A stretch of 59,157 bases of DNA from Rhizopus sp. PT2906 (lineage: Eukaryota > Mucoromycota > Mucoromycetes > Mucorales > Rhizopodaceae). Position 1 is the stretch's first letter. Each line of letters opens with the position of its first letter. The position numbers and the translations under genes are program-made. The stretch lies in contig JAMYHX010000257.1 in NCBI GenBank assembly GCA_025529335.1, forward strand, positions 1 to 59,157. Reading direction: 5' to 3'. Shown here one piece after another: positions 1-12,035 of this stretch. Under the pieces are notes generated by a model that was not told where the DNA came from, did not search any database, and saw only the letters and a program-made list of their open reading frames with translations.

Positions 1-196
1 TCATTTATAGTTTGAAACTTTAAATGTGACGGCAAAAGAAAACAGTACTGGCCATATCAATGACTATTGATGTTACACTACAACATGTCAACAATTGCAA
101 AAAAAATTGAAAAATAAGTTTTTCAATAAGAACGATACAGTCGCATCCACGCTTACAAGACATCGATAGAAATTAAAAAAAAAAAAGCAAAAGCGA

Positions 197-268
197 AGAG
201 GATTCCGTGGATTGAACACGGGACCTAAAGATTTGCAATCTTCCGCTCTACCGCTGAGCTAAACCCTC
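197..268 (-). tRNA. tRNA-Cys (anticodon GCA)
   Basis: A complete 72-nt cloverleaf can be folded on the minus strand. The acceptor stem is 7 bp with one G-T pair. The D arm is GCTC/GAGC, and the anticodon stem GAAGA/TCTTT carries a 7-nt loop TTGCAAA, so the anticodon is GCA (reads UGC). The T arm is CCGTG-TTCAATC-CACGG. Position 73 is U, the discriminator expected for cysteine tRNAs. There is no intron and no encoded CCA, as in nuclear eukaryotic tRNAs. Confidence 0.95.
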
Positions 269-269
269 T

Positions 270-899
270 TTTGAAAAAATTTTTCGCTATGAAAATAAGG
301 ATCCATTTGGATAAATGTTTAGCCGCCTTTTTTTTTCCTTCTTTTTAAATGCGACTTTCTTCTTGACTATAACGTAGAAATATATTGTATTTGGTATCAA
401 TCGAAAGCAAATTCAAATATCTATCAATATGGATTATTGAACTTTATATGAAAATTTATTAATATTTTTAATTTTAAAAGCAGTGACCGTTAGCTGAGGT
501 TAAACTGCTGGTAGCTGGTACGACTGTGCACTTTTCATTTCATCGTTTTTTCAAGATGCTCTTCTTCTCTTCTTGGGTCTCTGTCGTATTCTTCGTTGAA
601 TGAGGGTCAATAAGCAGTGTCAACATTTTAGTATCAAAAGCTCAGTAACATAAGCTGAACAATCACGATAATAATTACAAATTTATATGATAAATGTTAC
701 TATCATTTTTTTAATACCTTTCATCTTTATTCTTCCAAATAAAAAAACATAAAGGATCCCATTGTATTTTCTATTTATTACAAATACAAAAACAACTACA
801 AAATACTACAAGGAGGCAAAATCAAAGAGAGATTATGTTCGTTATACAGTCCAGGTTAAGGCCCAGATTTTTCGATTTGAAGATTGAAAAAGTGTATGC
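270..899. other. gene-free stretch
   Basis: AT-rich sequence with no open frame or RNA gene that I recognise. It separates the tRNA-Cys from a transposase fragment. Confidence 0.5.
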
Positions 900-1106
900 G
901 TGCACCAGCTACAGTGTAAGTGTATTCTAACCAAAGGACATAAAAAGAGTGTTGTCAATTTCATTGATGCTAATCTCTCTACCGTTGTTATTAAAGTTAT
1001 TGAGCATTTACTGAAACAGTTCAATGATCTTAAAGTTTCTCGCAGCACTGTCGTAGAACAATGTCTGCTTATGGCTGACATTGAGATAAAAGACTGTAAT
1101 CAGTAA
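900..1106 (+). pseudogene. N-terminal fragment of a DDE transposase (Mucorales-type)
   Basis: About 68 codons are open. From about nucleotide 929 the translation contains TKGHKKSVVNFIDAN, then IEHLLKQFNDLKVSRST. This resembles the helix-turn-helix N-terminus of a transposase family that is repetitive in Mucorales (from memory). After KVSRST the sequence stops resembling the family and ends at a stop, so no catalytic DDE domain is present. A related fragment lies at 16,076-16,203. I regard it as a truncated relic without function. Confidence 0.5.
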
Positions 1107-2344
1107 GAGTAGAGTGAATTCATACAGTATAAGATTGCATGTACACACTTTTTAGTGATAAGTCAAATTAAATAGAATCTCTCCTTTGAATATAAATCAT
1201 TACTTCTTTATATCAAAGGATACACTTCTTTAAAAGATAATCCACTTATGGTAAAAACAGTATCATAACCCAAATCATGAAGTGAACAATAAAATCAGTA
1301 TCAGGAACAAATTAAAGCTGTCAATCAGCCAAATCTTCAGTAATTATAATCCACGCTTAGAATATTGACTTACCAGCCATTTGATATCCATTATAAATGG
1401 TGCTTATTCTTTATATCAGAATATAGATTAATAATGAGTACTTCTTTTGTCTGCTTTGAGTTATCATTTAGTATTACATAGCAATATATATTAACCGTTA
1501 TTGGAAATGCTTGAATAATGCATGAATTCACTTTATTCATATTAATTCATTCATGTACTTATATCAATTAGAATCAGACGTTATTCTATGATTTGTTTCT
1601 CTGTTAAATTTTCAGAGACTATCATCAGTTGTTATTTTCTTGTACCTCTTATGCTATAGACGTTGATCAGCCTGCTCAATGCAATTCATTATAATGACAT
1701 CCTACTGAATATATATTGCTTTGGTAAGCTCTTAAAGGTACATTGAAATGAATTGTAGCAGTGCATGTATATCTTTCTTTGTTGTAGGCATGAATGTTTG
1801 CTTTAATTAAAAGAAAAATCTTTGGTTTATTGATAAAATTCATAGAACTATTCAGTGGCCTCATTAAAATAAAGAAGAAATGACCATAACGCATTAAGTT
1901 TGCCAAGAATAAAAAAAATAAAAAACAAAACAGAGGATGTAACAAACGTGCCTCGTCAAAATCGGCGAGGCTATTTACTCCAGTTGGTCAAAGATTTTGT
2001 CTGGCTCAATAAAATGAAAAATCTCAGTCAGCCAATCACAAATTCAAGTGGCAATTAGCTTGGTAAATCCTGATCCTCACCTTTAGACTTGCTCCTTATT
2101 GAATAAATGAGGGATGAATAGGACAATGCATATTAAAAGTATGAATCTTATTGACAAATAGAATGAATTATGCTCCTATTCTAATTGTTTTTTAAAAACT
2201 GCGGTGATTTGATACGCAAAAGGCTGTAACTGAGAGAATCAGTAAACTCAAATAGGAAATTTCACAAGTGAATACAAAAAACGGTATTTAAAAGCATATG
2301 AGAAACTAGACTCTTTTCTTCCTTCATTTGCTAAACAAGAACAT
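1107..2344. other. gene-free stretch upstream of the four-pass membrane protein
   Basis: AT-rich sequence without a credible gene. The open frame on the minus strand at 1676-1945 is hydrophobic and low in complexity and I do not accept it. A short inverted repeat (GCCTCG/CGAGGC, 10-nt loop) lies near 1955-1976. A TATA-like TATTTAAA near 2285 may serve the gene starting at 2345. Confidence 0.4.
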
Positions 2345-3160
2345 ATGAAAGGGAAAATTTTGGTTTTATTAAAATTGATCATCTTGTTAATAAGTGTAGC
2401 AACTTTAACATGTCACATTGGTAAAAAGCAAAAAGAAAAGAAAATTAAATAATAATAAAAAAAAAAAGTGATGATAACAGACTATATCATAAATAGGACA
2501 AATCGTATTACTTTTACAGATGGAAGGCACAGGAAATTGGTGGCCAGATTATGTACCAGTACGTGAAGAAGAAGATATATATATTATAGATTGACATTTT
2601 TATAGTTCACTCTTTACTATGTTGGTCCTATTGTCTCTACTCTATCAGTCAACACTTTAATTTTTCTTCTCTGCCTAAGATATACATTAATTATTAGTCG
2701 AGTTGTAGGCGTAATCAATGTTGGTTTATTAACTGCTGTTGTTGCATACAATACAACGCATTCTGGGACAATTCCATGGTTAGGAGCAGCAGCATCAGAC
2801 TTCAGATCAGACGCTAAAGGATGGGTCCCTTATTGTGGTAGCTATTCCTACCTTAACACCTCCCTTCGTTGTTGTAAGTGACAATGGTATTTACGTGGTG
2901 TAACGTGATCACTAAAGTCATCTTCAATTTACTTACATTTAGATCTCATCAATGGTGCTTGGCTTGGCTGTGTTATCCTGTTATTTCTTTGGATCCTGCT
3001 GACTATCTATGTTTGCATACTAAGAGACTCAACATTTTATCATAAAGATGATTATGACAATTATGACTTTAAAGATGATGTACCAATGGTGCATAAACCA
3101 TTGGGTTACTCTAGAGCACCTGCTGCAGCCACACCTATGACAGACCCATCTATAAAATAA
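2345..3160 (+). CDS. four-transmembrane protein, MARVEL-like, unknown function
   Basis: I rebuilt this gene from four exons: 2345-2420, 2533-2558, 2606-2873 and 2943-3160, 195 residues, all junctions in frame with GT-AG introns of 112, 47 and 69 nt. Four hydrophobic segments are visible: residues about 4-22, a second after the WWPDYVP turn, a third starting at RVVGVINVG, and a fourth containing CVILLFLWILLTIYV. The loop between the third and fourth holds two cysteines. The C-terminal tail is hydrophilic, first acidic and tyrosine-rich, then proline/alanine-rich, and ends in DPSIK. The topology resembles MARVEL-type tetraspan proteins but I recognise no signature motif. The start is preceded by a TATA-like box about 60 nt upstream. 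The exon 2 acceptor at 2531-2532 was chosen because it alone keeps the frame. Confidence 0.7.
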
Positions 3161-3798
3161 AGTAATAAAGTGATGTATTCCACTAGGAAGCCATGCCTAT
3201 GTCAGGAGTAAAAAACGTAGTGACGGAGTAATGCATTTTTTTTATTTTTTTTATTTTTTTTTTATTTTTTTTTTTTACAATGTACATGTGTACGGAAGAT
3301 CATTACATACATTGTTAATGGCATCAAGCTATCAACTGTTGTATCGGTATGACGTATGTGAAATAGATCAAAATAAAGTAAACATTGATTTGTGTGCCTG
3401 AATTACAATGGTTACCTTTTACAACTAAAAAGTAGTCATATGAAAATGTGCACGGAAGCATGACGGTTCCATAAGTTACTTTTTTTAAAAAAAAATGTCC
3501 ATGACCATGATCGAGCGATAGGCTTCAACCCTTTGTGATGATTGTACAACCTCTCGGTTCGCCCCTCTTTTTCCAGACAGTCTACCCCAACGTATACAAA
3601 TTGAGTGACTAAAATGACGGTATAGCTTCTTTTACAGTCAAGAAGTTCCTATGACCCTTATGTGAGCTGAACTCGTGTACTCTAATTTTTGCCCAAAGAA
3701 CTCATATATAAAGGAGTATCCGATTTTTGAATCCTTCTGCCAACATTATAAGCACAAAAACAAAAAGAAAAATAGATATAAAATTATAGAAAAACAAA
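3161..3798. other. intergenic, T-rich tract and promoter of the DUF2235 gene
   Basis: A long T-rich tract lies at about 3237-3277. A TATATAAA box near 3704 sits about 95 nt before the ATG of the next gene. Nothing else was recognised. Confidence 0.5.
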
Positions 3799-5091
3799 AT
3801 GGAAGCATATCAAACAAAACCACGTCGCATTGTTGTTTGTCTTGATGGAACATGGGATACACCTTATGGTAATAATTACAGCAGTGGATACAATGCATTC
3901 TAACGGAGTGTATGTAGAAAGGACCAATGTTTATAAATTTGCACAAGCTCTCGCTAATGGAGATGTAATTGATTATAAAGGCCAAGCCTGGGAGCAAATA
4001 CACACTTATTATTCAGGTTTGGGTACTAGCAGATATAAAATACTTGGAGGATTATTTGGATATGGAATCAGTGGACAGATAAAGTCAGCTTACAAGTATA
4101 TCTGTGAACACTATCGTGATGAAAGAGACGAGATTTGGCTCATTGGATTTAGCAGAGGAGGTATGCCTGATAACGTGATTTCAGTGAATGATCTCTGGAT
4201 TGACTATAAAAAACAATTTTAGCTTATGCTGTTAGAAGCTTATCTGGCATGATTTATAATGTCGGATTGCTTCCACAGAATAAATTATCCAAAGTTGAAC
4301 AGGCATATCAGCTTTACAGATTTCGTGGTGAAAATGGCAGACCTAATGGAGCTGATGCAATCAAATTTCGACAAAAATATCAATGTAAAATGCCATCTAT
4401 CCATTTCTTGGGCTGTTTCGATACTGTGGGGGCTCTTGGTGTACCAAAACTACCTTGGTTTCTTGGTGGATCCGTCTGTAAGTCTCAATTGATTTTTAAA
4501 GGTGAAAAAACTGATTATGTTATAGTCTATAATCTATTTCATGGACTTCATGGTTTTCATGATACTAAGCTCACACCTATTGTCAAACATGCTTATCATG
4601 CTATTTCTATTCATGACCAACGCGCCTGGTTCCGTCCAACGCTCATGCATTTTTCTGATAAGCGATACCATCCGGAATCACAAACTCTAGAGCAAATATG
4701 GTTTCCTGGTATGCACGCGGATGTAGGTGGCCAAGAGATTCCGAAATATTCTAGAAATATCATTTCGTGTCATTCTTTACAATGGATGATGTCAAAGGCA
4801 CATAGTCAAGGATTAGTATTCAAGGAAAACTTGCTGCGGCAAATGTTGGATTGTAAAGGCTGTAAATTTATTTACCAGGATAGCTACCGTAGCTCTCTTG
4901 TTTACAGACTTATGCCAAGGGAGGATAGAGTGATAGAGAAGGATGTTACTACACAAACATATGATCCTAAATTACAATTATATAACCAAGGTGATTTCTC
5001 ATCTTTTCTCACTAAAGAAGACTTGAAGAGATATAGATCAAAAACTCTGGTCAATTATTATAAAAAGATATATGACAAGAAGATTGACTAA
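3799..5091 (+). CDS. DUF2235 alpha/beta hydrolase (Tle1-like phospholipase fold), frame break near the N-terminus
   Basis: The family signatures are all present: CLDGTWDTP near the N-terminus, TNVYKFAQAL, the nucleophile motif GFSRGAYAVRS rebuilt across an intron (4161-4222, 62 nt), FPGMHADVGG, and HAISIHDQRAWFRP. DUF2235 proteins share the fold of the Tle1 family of phospholipases, so a lipase or esterase role is likely; the substrate is unknown. No signal peptide is visible, which suggests a cytosolic protein. The oddity is between GTWDTPY and GVYVERTNVYK: the frame moves by one base within 3869-3905. Only an implausible 13-nt intron would repair it, so this is either a sequencing indel or a real frameshift. 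From 3905 onward the gene is clean to the TAA at 5091. Confidence 0.78.
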
Positions 5092-5315
5092 ATATAAATC
5101 ATTTATAAACATGATATACATATACATATACACATATATAGAATAATAAAATATGCTTATTGTACATCATTTATTCACATTGACCAACAATATGTCTTTA
5201 CAAATTGATGAACATTAACCCGTCCCGGTTTGTCGGTAAATCTTTTCTTCCTTTCCTTTTTTTTTTATATTTTTTTATTTCTTTCTTTCTTTTTTTGGTT
5301 TATATTGAAATAACC

Positions 5316-8241
5316 ATGGAAAATAACTTTGAAGGTCGACAAGAAGACGTATTATCTGAACCGGAATCAAATTCTTCAGACAAGAGAAGAAGTAGAATAA
5401 CAAGAGCTTGGTAAAATGTGCCTTTTGTTTTTACTTTATTAAACAAACAACTTATCTCAATAAAACAGCGATTACTGCAGACGAAAAAAAGTAAAGTGTC
5501 ATTTTACACCTGGACAACCATGCGACAATTGTATAGCAAATAATATCACCTGTGAGTTTAATGATAGGTAAATTGCAAAGACATGCAGTGAGCCTTTTCT
5601 TTAGCTTATTTTTTACTTTATGTCTAGTGCAAAGAAAAGAGGACCACCAAAAGGGTAAGTGTAATCAACAAGATTAGCTTTAATCAAGGGTTTATTGAAA
5701 ATCATAGTTAACTATACAAGCTATATCGACGCCTTAGAAAAGAGAATACGAAAGATTGAAGAAAGACTACATAATCCGGTCGTAAGGCCTGAAACACCAG
5801 CAGTCAAAGCAAAGGAAGATGCATCATTCAGCCAATCAACCTATATTCCTTTCAATAGTAAACAGAGTCTAAGAACATCAGCAGATAAAGTGGTTTATTT
5901 GGGTGATCTATCCAGTTTACAGTTCTTTTCAAACAAAATTCCTTTAAATGATAAACAGACATGGACAGGTCAACGCATACGAAAGTTTGGTAATGAGCTC
6001 GTACTCATTGGAGATACAAAAGAAGAGGACGATCAACAGAAATGGTATCAGAAACTATCGTTACCACATCTTCAGACAATACACTATTGGATCTATTCGG
6101 TTACAGGCATAGATAGGCATACATCAGATCGACTCATCAAAATGTAATGTGTTGAATAGTCAATAGTAAAAAAAAAAAGACTGAATTTTATACTAGATAT
6201 TTTGCAAACATTCATCCCGTGCTTCCTGTTGTCAATAAGGCAAAGTTCTTGGAGCAGTATCGAGATCAATCTGACACGTACCCGCCCGCTGATTTATTAA
6301 ATGCTATGCTTGGAGCAGCAGCAAGATTCGTAGAATGTGACTCACTCAATAGAAACCCTAGATCTCCGGATAGCATATGGGACGTGCCAGTTGGATGGTC
6401 GGATCAGTTTTTTGAACATACTGAAAGGATTATCACTCAATGCAACCCACACCCAACTATTTCAAAGGTTCAAGCAATTATCTTAATTCACAACCATCGG
6501 GGAAGCATGGATTCCAAATCTTCTGCGTGTTGGATGCTTGGTGGCATAGGTGTTCGAATGGCACAATGTTTAGGCTTAAACAAAGACTGTGAGGAGTGGG
6601 ATATACCCGAGAGTGAAAAACAGACGAGAAAGCGGATATGGTGGTCGCTTTATATTGCTGATCGGTTTCATTCTGCTTCACTAGGAAGGCCATTGAGTAT
6701 TAGAGATGAGGTAAAATATATGCTTAGCTTTAATTTGCTGACTAATTATCTATTTATAATAATTAGGATAATGATGTTGGATATCCTGATCCTACCGCTA
6801 GTTGGAAAGAAGTGCTAGATATACCCGATGAAAGTGAGCGTGATACGTTCATGCGGTTTCCTTCTGCTACGTGTAATCCAAGACAAGTGGAAGGAAGGGT
6901 AGGAATATATCAGCTATTTGTCGAACTTATCAAGCTTTCTGAAATACTGGGAAGAATCTTACAGGGCTTATATACTCCTAAAGCAAAGAAGCTTGGATTA
7001 GAGCAAGCAAGTGATTCTATTGTTAAGCAGTTGGATGAGGAATTGACTCAGTGGAGATTCGGATTTCCAGTAGCATTAAAACGAGCAGCATTCGAGGACT
7101 TTGATGAAAAACGAGGCTACTTGGCCCCTGTTACAGGTAAAAGGTAATGTAGTTCAATGATTACGTAAACTAATGTTTGTTTATTACAGCTTCTGTTCTT
7201 TTGTGCTACTTTAGCTTACTCATTTTACTTCATCGACCTTTTATTGAAGCGAAGCCTAGCGGGCACAAGAAGGCGAGATCAACATACTCGTCGTTTAGTA
7301 TTGGTACGAGTGCAGCCACTAGAGGCATTCGTATCGCATCTCAAATGACAATACGTGATTTCTTGATGTTTCCTTACTCATTCAGTCTGTATCCGGTGCT
7401 GCAATGTTGTTTGATTCTGATGTACAACACAAAGAATCCAGATGCAAGAATTTCAGCACCAGCCAAGGCAGACCTTGTAAAAGGAATAAACATGATTTCA
7501 AGGGTGCGGGTGGTATCGAGTACAGCAAAGAGGCTTTATAATTTATTAAAGACAATCATGGGTCAACAGAAAATTGAATTATCAGATTCAGAAGACTCGA
7601 ACCGCTCTTTTCAAGAGTTTAACACCAATAATCCCGCTGTCTCGTCTCATGCATCCGATGGTCATGCACAGGGTCAGATGGAAACTGCGACAAACGGAGT
7701 GCAGCGTCAACCAAGCTATTCTCCTCGAGCCATGCCGACGATCGCATCGCCTTATCCCGGACAATATGGACTTGTCTTGTCTGACATGATGGCTCCGCCT
7801 AGTGTGGATGTTGGCTGTAAGTCTATCAATTACTTTTTTTTTTCGTGATATTAACCTAAGGAGCACATAGCCCCCGCAGGACTATCTCCCACTTCATCTA
7901 TGCCAGAGGCGTTTAGTTTGAAGCAGTTTGGGTTTCAAAGATCATTACCAGATTATGATATGCAGAATATATCAGAAATGCCAATCATCAATCAACATAT
8001 ATATAATCCATTTCAACAATTTAATCCATCCTCCATGTCAATATCAATACAACAACAACCCATTTCAGCCTATGCTAGTCCAGGAGGTATTGCAACAAAG
8101 ATACACGATAATAATGAAGGCATCTTTAGAAATAAGCCAAATAATCCTTTCTTTGGTATACCTGCATCTATGGATTGGACCGAGTGGAATGAGTGGAGTC
8201 AAAGCACTCAAGGGAATACAGAATGGCAGTTTCAGGCATAG
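5316..8241 (+). CDS. Zn2Cys6 (Gal4-type) fungal transcription factor
   Basis: Eight exons: 5316-5410, 5469-5567, 5628-5654, 5721-6143, 6197-6710, 6767-7136, 7190-7816, 7871-8241; 841 residues. All introns are GT-AG and phases match. The binuclear zinc cluster starts at about residue 31, C-x2-C-x6-C-x8-C-x2-C-x6-C (CDYCRRKKVKC, then CDNCIANNITC), followed by a basic linker KKRGPPKG and a short coiled coil. The middle region (SSACWMLGGIGVRMAQCLGL, then KRIWWSLYIADR) is the fungal-specific transcription factor domain (Fungal_trans, PF04082). The C-terminus is Gln/Ser/Pro/Asn-rich, as in activation domains. The ATG at 5316 was chosen; the frame is open upstream to 5205 but that part is T-rich and low in complexity. 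The target genes cannot be inferred. Confidence 0.9.
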
Positions 8242-8542
8242 ATTATACATATATATATATATATATTTTTTCATCCTTTTTTTTTTTACATCACAAGCAA
8301 GGTTTGCATTATAAAGTTTCATGGCCACAGTCTTTTAAAAGAAATAAAGACTGTTTTGCATAAATGTATCTCTCTCTCTTTTGTCTCTTGAGCATTTCTA
8401 ATGATGTTAATTCTCTTCTTAATGATTCACTATGAAAAAGAGAGAGAAAGAGAGGACGTATCCTAATAAAGGCATAAAATAATCCAATAGTCCATTTTTT
8501 TTTTTTCCTTTCTCTTTCCTAAAAAATTCAAGCAGTTTCTGA
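8242..8542. other. intergenic: (AT)n and T-rich tracts
   Basis: Short ATATAT run at about 8246-8266 just after the stop codon, then CT-rich and T-rich stretches near 8370 and 8495. No gene seen. Confidence 0.5.
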
Positions 8543-10664
8543 ATGTCTGACTACAGATCTCTGACTAACTTGAAGCAGGTAAAATAACGCAAAGCTTGTT
8601 AACCTAGACAAGTATAACTCTTTATGTTCAATTAGAGGAGAATAAGGCATGTTCAATCAATAGCTGCACGAAACATCGTTTGGAAAGGTCATTCAAAAAG
8701 CACGTCTGTGGAATTGACATCAATAGAGACATTACCCAAGACAGCAGACAACAACACATGCTGTTTTTCACTCCTAGACACTTACTTTTCACTTCACTGG
8801 GATGCAGACGAACCAGCGTTTTATACGAGCGAGGTTATTTCAAACACAATGAATCCCAGTTTTCGTATACAGACTAAACCCCACTGTATCGAATGGTTTG
8901 GTTATTCATTAAGTTTCATGGTGATTCGATTATGGGGAAAGCCATCGCTAGGACAATCCGATGGAGAGCGTCAAAACGAGTTCAAGCTAGTTACTGAATG
9001 GTATTTGGATCTAAACTTTCTTTCAAAAATAGGAAATTCGGCAAGTAAAAAAAATGTAATGGTAGTTCCATGGCTGCATATTCGCTAACACATAAACATC
9101 TAGTTTTCTGATCTGGTCTATTATACATTTTCGGATAATACGCTTATATTGGAATTAAATGATGAGATTTATTGTGCATCCGATGTTCAAAGTAAAAGAC
9201 ATAGTAGTTCAGAGAGTAAAGAAGAAGTTAGTCAAACCAAGGCAAGTAGCTTCAAATGCATGTTGTAAAAAAAAAACTAATAATGATTTAATAGACAAAA
9301 CGGTCTTATACCTATAATCATATTATCAAGTAAAAAAAAAAAAGCACAGAATAGAAGGGAGTCGAGACTAATGTTTACATAGATTGAGTACATTAAAAGA
9401 TTGTATATTTGACACCAAAAGATCTTCGGAAGAAGTTCAGCATGAAATTCAAGCAACATTAAACAAAAGACAAGATGGACTAAGAATGAATCGACTCATA
9501 AGCCAGCATAAACATAAACTGTTGGAAATAGAAGCGAAGATTATCCGACAAAAGAAAATAAACTGTGACCTAATAAAAAGAATGAATAGCCTAAGAGAAA
9601 GAATAGACCATCGTAAACATGAACTAGATGAATCTATGATCAGATGCAGATCAGGATTAGAAAACTTGGAAGATAATGACTTAATACTAGAGAATAATAT
9701 AAAGATGAGGCATGCCATGTTTCATGCTTTAAATAAAAGAAGAAAAGAGCTGATTGCAGACTTATTCAACATATACCCAATAGAGCAGGTAATTATAGAA
9801 AAGCATATATATATTCATTGTTTTTTTTGATATCAAAATAAGTCCTATGATGATTCTCAACAGTTTTATATCCGTGGTGTTGGCTTACCTAACACAAATC
9901 ATGGCCGAAATGATGAGTCTATTGCCACTGCTTTAGGTTTTACTGCTCATTTAGTATCCATGCTTGCATTTTATTTGGAAATTCCTCTAAGATACCCCAC
10001 AAAGCCAATGGGATCAAGAGCAACCATCAAGGACTTGATATCTCTTATATCTGGCTCTAGAGAGTAAATAGATTGACATGCATTAACCATAAACTTATCT
10101 TTTGTTTTAGATTTCCACTCTATATGAAAGGCGTGGATCAATATCGATATGAGTTTGGCGTGTTTTTGTTAAACAAGAATATTGAACAGGTAAGCTTTCC
10201 CTCTAATATCGTAAGGGTTGCTCATTTTTTTTTTAATAATATAGCTTATGAACGCGTATGGACTTATCGTCATGGACTTGAGACACACTTTACCCAACAT
10301 TCATTACTTTATACAAGCAATATTAACTACCTCTGTCAACTGTAGTCCTAGTCCAATGTCAGTTTTGTCCATATCATCTTTTGCGAATGGTGGTGGGCCG
10401 AGTCTAAAGCATGAATCAGCAGAACAGGACTCAGATCACCAGGACTGTCATCATCTATTAACCTTACAGCCCAAACAGACAAACGCTGTTGTCTCTTCAC
10501 TTTCACCTTCATCATCCTCAAGCTCATTACGTACTAACACGTATCCGATCAAATCGTCCAATCGATATTCGTCAACTAATCTCTTAAACACACCACAGCC
10601 TATGACAGCGACATCCGTATTGGACGCTGTGACAGCTTCATCTTGCTATCATATTGAATCATAG
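8543..10664 (+). CDS. VPS38: Vps38/UVRAG, subunit of PI3-kinase complex II
   Basis: Eight exons: 8543-8578, 8636-9055, 9104-9241, 9295-9329, 9383-9788, 9864-10063, 10111-10189, 10245-10664; 577 residues. Similarity to animal UVRAG (from memory) is clear: RRIRHVQSIAARNI at residues 13-26, then a C2-like region (FYTSEVISNTMNPSF). A charged coiled coil is at about 225-325. The C-terminal BARA-like part has GFTAHLVSML, PLRYP, GSRATIKD, EFPLYMKG and FGVFLLNKNI. UVRAG/Vps38 binds Vps34, Vps15 and Beclin/Vps30 on endosomes and drives PI3P formation for endosomal sorting and late autophagy. The tail after residue about 480 is Ser-rich and disordered. The third intron (9242-9294) has a GC donor (AAG|GCAAGT); no GT donor keeps frame. 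The exact donor of intron 2 (9056 or 9062) is uncertain. Confidence 0.9.
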
Positions 10665-10738
10665 CGGCTTATAAAATAAATTACAAGGGGCGACACGCTT
10701 TGTGTGTGTGTGTTTCTTCCCTTTTACTTTCATTCAAA

Positions 10739-12035
10739 ATGGTCAATATCGGCATTGTAGGCATTGGACTTGTTGGTTCAGAATTAGTCTCACAGATCTT
10801 AAAGTCTTCATACAAAAATGCTTTTAAAGTAGTTGCTCTATCTACTTCAGAAAAAATGATGTTGTCAGACTCAGACTACAAGTCTTTATCACTCGATCAG
10901 GTAGAAAACATTCGTTCTACCGTCATACAGTCCGGCAAGCCCGCCAACCTTGACGAATTCGCAACCTATCTTTCTGGATCTAAGCAACACTCGGTCATCA
11001 TTGACTGTACTGCTTCAGAGGAAGTTGCCAAACTTTATCCTTCTTGGCTTCGAGCTGGTCTAAGTGTCGTGACTCCCAACAAGAAAGGATTCTCCAGCTC
11101 ATTGGATCTTTTCAAAGAAATCCAAGAACTCGCTGTCAATACCAACAAAAAGGGCAAGGAAGCCAAGGTGCCTTTGGTCTATCATGAGGCAACTGTCGGC
11201 GCTGGTTTGCCCATCTTGTCTACTTTAACCGATCTTGTCAAAACCGGCGATGAAATCATCAGCATCGAAGGTATCTTCTCTGGTACCTTGAGCTATCTTT
11301 TCAACAATTACTCTAGCTTGACCAATCCTACCCCAAAGTCATTCTCTGAGATTGTCAGTGTTGCCAAGGAGCTCGGATACACCGAACCTGACCCAAGAGA
11401 TGATTTAAACGGTATGGACGTGGGTCGTAAGGTAAGTTATTGCCACTATACATTTTGTAATCTTTAACTCTTACGCCAAAAAAAAAAAGGTTGTCATCTG
11501 TGGTCGATTGGCTGGACTTGATTTGGATCTTTCTACTCTTCCCGTTGAAAATATTGTTCCTGAAGAGTTACGAGCTGTTCCAACTGCCCAAGAATTTATG
11601 AGCAAGTTGCCCGAATATGATGATCATTTTGCCAAATTGAACCAAGAAGCTTTATCTAATAATCAAGTGCTTCGATATGTTGGTACTGTTGATGTTAAGG
11701 GTGGAAAGGGCGGTGTTCAATTGATCAAGTAAGTAAATGATTTTATATTATTTAATACACATATACTGACTATATCCGATAGATGCCCTTCTACACATCC
11801 TTTTGCTTCCCTTCAGGGTAGTGATAACATTATCAAGTTTACAACAAAGTATTTCCCTAGCGGTATTGTCATTCAGGTAACTTTTATTTAAATCTATATA
11901 TAAATTTGCAAACAGCGCACTCACTCCCATTTTCCAATTCTCATTCTCTAGGGTTCTGGTGCAGGAGCAGCCGTGACAGCTTATGGTATTTTCACTGATC
12001 TCATAAGAATTCAGGAACGCGTTGAGGGATTTTAA
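10739..12035 (+). CDS. HOM6: homoserine dehydrogenase
   Basis: Four exons: 10739-11431, 11490-11728, 11783-11876, 11952-12035; 369 residues, close to yeast Hom6 (359). It reduces aspartate semialdehyde to homoserine with NAD(P)H, the branch point to threonine, methionine and isoleucine. The Rossmann motif GIVGIGLVGSEL is at the N-terminus. VTPNKKGFS, EATVGAGLPI, SGTLSYLFNNY and the ELGYTEPDPRDDLNGMDVGRK stretch are family hallmarks (the last shown only in part). The open frame reaches upstream to 10700, but the ATG at 10739 places the Rossmann strand at the expected start. The upstream GT-rich (TGTGTG) leader is probably 5' UTR. Its stop codon overlaps the stop of the convergent Rho3 gene. 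Confidence 0.95.

Noticed and set aside
1950..1980. Inverted repeat GCCTCG/CGAGGC as a possible terminator or small RNA hairpin.
   Set aside because: Only 6 bp with a 10-nt loop, no T-tract or gene relation; such repeats occur by chance.
5205..5315. Upstream start of the Zn2Cys6 factor.
   Set aside because: It would add a Phe-rich T-tract translation (FFLYFFISFF) with no plausible function; the ATG at 5,316 has a better context.
10700..10738. Upstream ATG giving HOM6 a 13-residue N-terminal extension.
   Set aside because: The sequence is a GT microsatellite and CT-rich leader; the Rossmann strand normally starts within a few residues of the Met, as it does with the ATG at 10,739.
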